From: Eumeta japonica
Lineage: Eukaryota; Arthropoda; Insecta; Lepidoptera; Psychidae
DNA length: 64,000 nucleotides
Direction of reading: 5' to 3'
Assembly (NCBI GenBank): GCA_005406025.1
Contig: BGZK01001217.1
Coordinates: forward strand, 124,001-188,000
Below are positions 60,356 through 64,000 of the stretch, piece after piece. The position numbers were made by a program, and so were the translations under genes. The stretch's first letter is position 1. The number at the start of each line of letters is the position of its first letter. The notes beneath the pieces were generated by a model, which saw only the letters and a list, made by a program, of their open reading frames with translations, had not been told where the DNA came from and made no database searches.

Positions 60356-62095
60356 ATATTACATATCAGTAATAAAACAAAACCAAATAAGAGGTTATAC
60401 AGATAAATGATAAGCATTCAAAAGGTTATTAAAGAAATTTGACGAGAATTCAAGTGGAGGAAATATTTGAATTTTGTGTAGTTCTTTCAACTATAAAAAG
60501 TATATGTTTTGTTATTTTTAGAAATACTGGTAGACACACGAACATGTTGCTTATCGTTCCAAGGGAAAACACTCATTAAAATGTCAGCTAACTAAACGAT
60601 TATATTTTTCGGGCCCGATTTTGCTTGACGCGGAAAAAATTGAAACTCATTTATTTATTTGTCTCACATGTAATACATGTGTATGAATCTTGCCTCCGAT
60701 TCGTTATTATCTTCATTACCGATTCTTCCTCCAAATTAATTGATCACGGAGTGATCACAACGTAGCCAGACCTCAAAGTTACTTCATATCTATCAACGAT
60801 ATTGCAGTTACTGATCCTGCGCTCGCTGAATCCTTGGTCACCACGGCAATTGGAACATGGGCGTAAGCGCTGAGACGACCAAAGATGGGACAGATGCGAT
60901 GGAGTTCAGCAGTGAACTGTGAGATTATGAGGAACTAGTTCTACTCTGCAAAATCAATTCTTAAAAAAAAATATTGCAGATTCTTGGAAGTTATAATAAT
61001 TTTTTAAGAATTAGGTCCGTTTTTAATAAGCCACGAAAAAACTTTATTTTATCTGCTTTGAACGTAGTAATTGAAAAGTTTGATTTAAAAACAAATAAAA
61101 TAATAATAGATATAAGGTAAAATAAATAAGGTCGTGGTTTTACAACGGGCAGTCATTCAAACCCACCCCCGCCCGTGCAGCTGCAGCGGCCGTTGATCCT
61201 CGTATCGCCTTTCCATTACTAAATTTTTATGCCTTATGCTAATTGAACGTGTGCCGCGTGCATGGTTTAGGATTGCAAAGCAGATTTTTAATACTTAGTA
61301 CATTATTAGCATATACAATATTACACGCCGCAATCGACTCCTTATATCTACAATCTTCGTCGAATTTTAACAAATTGCGAACGCTGTGTTGCGTTATCAC
61401 ATGGCGTCGCTTTTACGTTATGGTGAATTTTTTAAATTTCGAGATACATTTTCAAAAGGATTTAATGTTTTTTACAACAATAAAGGAATTCACCCCTTTT
61501 TAAACTATATTGTACAATATTTCAAATGATATCGGTGGGTTTTTAAGTAATACGAACTATTTATAAATTATTATATGTAGATTTTCTTGATTTCAGCAGT
61601 TGCTTTTACTTATTGAACGCAATAAGATATTTAAAGTCTAAAGTCAAATGATTGTGTATTACGCTTAGAGACAAGCAAACATTAATGTATTATATGGGCG
61701 TGGGTATAAAACTTCCACTTTCCTTGATGAGTTGTGTTTTTCTTTTACACGTTCATTTCATACAATTTTTCCGTTCCTCGGAATTACCCTCACGTACGTT
61801 TTTTTTAATTTCCCTTTTAAATTATTGACGAAATTATCATGGATGTCTTTCTCTACAAAGAACAATTCTCATCTATGTTCATCAGTTTTAATTAGTAATA
61901 TACTTGTTTATCAAAAAATCAATTTATATAACTTAAAATAAAAACGCCCCTTTTACCATTCACTAAATCCTAAGAAGTTACGCGTATTTATTTAGATGTA
62001 CGTATATGCTACCTTATAATTCTTGTAGATGAGTTTATTCTAGACAATTCTTTCTCATAACCGTACTGTATTTGTAACGGGTTACGTAGCATATT
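60356..62095. other. AT-rich intron, no gene
   Basis: A short GC-rich patch at about 61150-61215 (gtgcagctgcagcggcc). Frames at 61243-61503 and 61732-61941 are F/L/I-rich chance translations. No RNA gene was recognised. Confidence 0.5.
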
Positions 62096-62712
62096 CTATG
62101 TGAGCGCACTGGCTGCTAACTTTTCCTTCGCCTCGAGCCTCTATAGCGATAAGGCAAGTTGTAAAACAGAGGTGTTAGTTATGACAGTGAAAACTGCATC
62201 TAAGTCAGCTCAGTGACTGTCGAAAATGACTCGGCGAAAGACAAACAGTCGCGCGCCGGAGACTCGTGATGTGGAAGAGGTTCTTTCGAATTGTAGGAAT
62301 TTATTTATTAATAATATTTTTATGTTATGGAAGGCTGTAAATATTAATTAGGTTATTAACAGTTTTTTCACTAATCAAATGACGTAATAAATGGTTCTTT
62401 ATCAAAATTAAACAGAAAATTAGTACCTATCAGTCAGACGAAAACAAAATTAATAATAATCTTGTTCTATTTAATGCGTCAAGAACAGACGTATAGTAAT
62501 TAGGCAATTTTTAAAGATAAAAGAAAGCTATTATACTTACTGTGATCTTCATAGTATAATTTAAATAGTAAAACCATGTGCCTATTTTGTGTATGGTTTT
62601 ACTATAAAAAGTTATATAAATGACTCTGCTTAATTAAATAACATAATAATTAACTCATTTATTTTCTAACATTTTGTGTATTAAGCATATTTAAAAATCT
62701 GAATAACTATGA
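62096..62712. other. Intron with a small GC-rich patch and hairpin
   Basis: A GC-richer patch at about 62100-62280. A hairpin with exact 13-bp arms atagtaaaaccat/atggttttactat (62565-62577 and 62593-62605) and a 15-nt loop lies in AT-rich DNA just before the next repeat. Too short for a miRNA precursor. Confidence 0.45.
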
Positions 62713-63460
62713 AAAAACTACCAAGAGCATGTCGGACCATATTCACCGTAGGGTTCCAAAGCCGTTACTATAAAAAAAAAAAATACTCCACACATGAAAA
62801 AACTATATTGTTACACTTTTTCCCATGTTTCTGGCGTATGTTATATATAGCAAACGTGGCATACATTATATAAGTATAAGCACTTTAGTCACCTATAACT
62901 AGAGAAACAAGTAAGTGTGTCGACTATTAATCTTGAAATAGTGTAAACTAAAAATCACTAGAAAAAGAGCGTATGTTCATGTTCCGAGAGCGTATGTCCT
63001 TTTGTTGAGAAGCGTAGTTTTATGGCAATAACTTACAAACGGTATATCGCATCATGTTCAAAATAATTTTCGTTGAAAGTATTTATTAGGCATTACCTTC
63101 GTTATTTTTTCATATTTTTTAGACATACGGATTTCCGACATTATTCACTTAATGAGAAAAATTGCTTAGAAATCTTAAAATGGTTTAAAAGAACTGTCGA
63201 AGTATCATACGTTGTCGTTTGCTGAAAAAAAATTTCAGCTTCTGTTATATATTTGGAGTGTCTCCTTTAGAAATATTTATTTTTGTTATTTGACTAGGAT
63301 ATTCAGTAGCGGCTTATACAAGACATTTATAATCTAGATTTCATCAATATACATTTTGTAGTTTTTGAGTAAAATGCCTGTGACATACGAATGATGGACG
63401 GACTGACGGACTGTACGAAACTATAAGGGTTCCGTTTTTAACATTTTGGTTCCCAACCAT
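62713..63460 (+). repeat. Lepidopteran interspersed repeat, copy 2
   Basis: Same family and orientation as 27492-28220: it begins 'accaagagcatgtcgg' and ends 'aactataagggttccgttttt'. Small insertions and deletions separate the copies, including loss of a ~30-bp piece after 'attaccttcgttatttttt'. No coding frame. Confidence 0.8.
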
Positions 63461-63489
63461 AAAAAAAAGAGGAGCCGGTACTCATTTCA

Positions 63490-63990
63490 GATGCCGAAGT
63501 TTTGAATTTCGAATTCCTCTAACCGCCAGCTCCCAAACGTCAAACAAACAAATGTACGTATGTCGCGGCGACCCGGCCGCGCCGTTGCGGGGGTTCGCAT
63601 TCGGCGTTCAAATCGATCACGATATGTGGGTTAAAGCAAATACCCGCGCGTCGCGCGCCGCTCGGCGGCTTTGATTCTTCCCCGTGCCGAATGCGGCGCC
63701 GGAATTCCTGCCGGAGCGCCGCGCGCGGCGTCGTCCTGCGCCCCGCCGTGACATTCCGCCGCGGCCTGGCTACCGACGCGGCCAGGATTCAGCTCGGTGA
63801 TTATTTGTATACGAAGGTACCCTCACGTACAAGATACACTTCTGTGCAGTTTCTATTAAACACTTGTATAATTGCGGTCGGGCGCATGCGTCGGTGTCTC
63901 GGTCGACAGTGCGTTTACTCCACTTCCACATTCGCAAATGAATCGTCGTTAGCGTCCATCGATCGCGTGGTTAGTAAATCCAGTTAGGGG
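63490..63990. promoter_or_regulatory. CpG-rich candidate regulatory element
   Basis: About 500 bp of strongly CpG-rich sequence up to the window edge. A 98-codon plus-strand frame at 63691-63987 starts in the densest part; its R/A-rich peptide is not part of any Dac protein I know and there is no clear acceptor, so it is not called an exon. Confidence 0.3.
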
Positions 63991-64000
63991 ATGCGACACC

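Larger units (their letters stand above)
52475..64000 (+). other. dac: Downstream intron of dac (inferred extent)
   Basis: The sequence begins with the consensus donor gtgagt. No exon coding for the later coiled-coil DACHbox-C part of the protein was recognised before the window ends. The stretch holds an inverted repeat copy at 52800-53264, SINE and other repeat remnants, a perfect hairpin at 56424-56471 and several CpG-rich blocks. Confidence 0.6.

Noticed and set aside
63691..63987. 98-codon frame as a possible next dac exon
   Set aside because: The peptide lacks the coiled-coil DACHbox-C character or any Dac motif, and no clear acceptor precedes it.
1..64000. CRISPR arrays, operons, prokaryotic promoters or phage genes
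   Set aside because: Base composition, splice signals, transposon families and near-absence of coding sequence point to an animal nuclear intron; no regularly spaced direct repeats were seen.

Overview
The window looks like nuclear DNA from an insect, most probably a moth or butterfly. It is AT-rich, almost free of long open reading frames, dotted with short CpG-rich islands, and carries repeat families that I recognise as common in Lepidoptera: a 'gagcatgtcgg...ataagggttccgtttt' element, a mori/cecropia-type mariner, tRNA-derived SINE heads and non-LTR 3' tails. The lepidopteran assignment is inference; no species can be named from the sequence alone.

Only one protein-coding exon of a real host gene is supported. 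It is a 143-bp internal exon at 52332-52474 on the + strand, encoding the SRPGRPPKR-containing stretch that directly follows the SKI/SNO/DAC domain in Dachshund (dac/DACH) proteins. No other dac exon was found, so the window is read as the interior of a very large dac locus: more than 52 kb of one intron upstream of the exon and more than 11 kb of the next intron downstream.

Layout. 1-2862: an old non-LTR retrotransposon remnant (reverse transcriptase C-terminus, then a probable 3' tail). 2863-14063: intron with CpG-rich blocks, a 34-bp palindrome with a 7-bp tandem repeat, and two SINE remnants. 14064-14610: a MITE-like element with 116-bp terminal inverted repeats, followed by a degenerate ~30-bp minisatellite and a miRNA-precursor-like hairpin at 15146-15240. 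15241-46849: mostly AT-rich intron with many GC-rich islands that are candidate dac regulatory elements, plus several interspersed repeats. 46850-47443: a dead mariner ending at a 39-bp palindrome. 47444-52331: CpG-rich blocks up to the dac exon. 52475-64000: downstream intron with an inverted copy of the 35.3-kb repeat, SINE and other repeat remnants, a perfect 23-bp hairpin, and more CpG-rich blocks.

The most interesting points are the GC-rich island clusters around a developmental transcription-factor gene, the miRNA-like hairpin at 15.2 kb, the pair of inverted repeats that flank the dac exon, and a symmetric exon-like frame on the opposite strand at 28.5 kb. None of these can be confirmed without alignments or RNA data.
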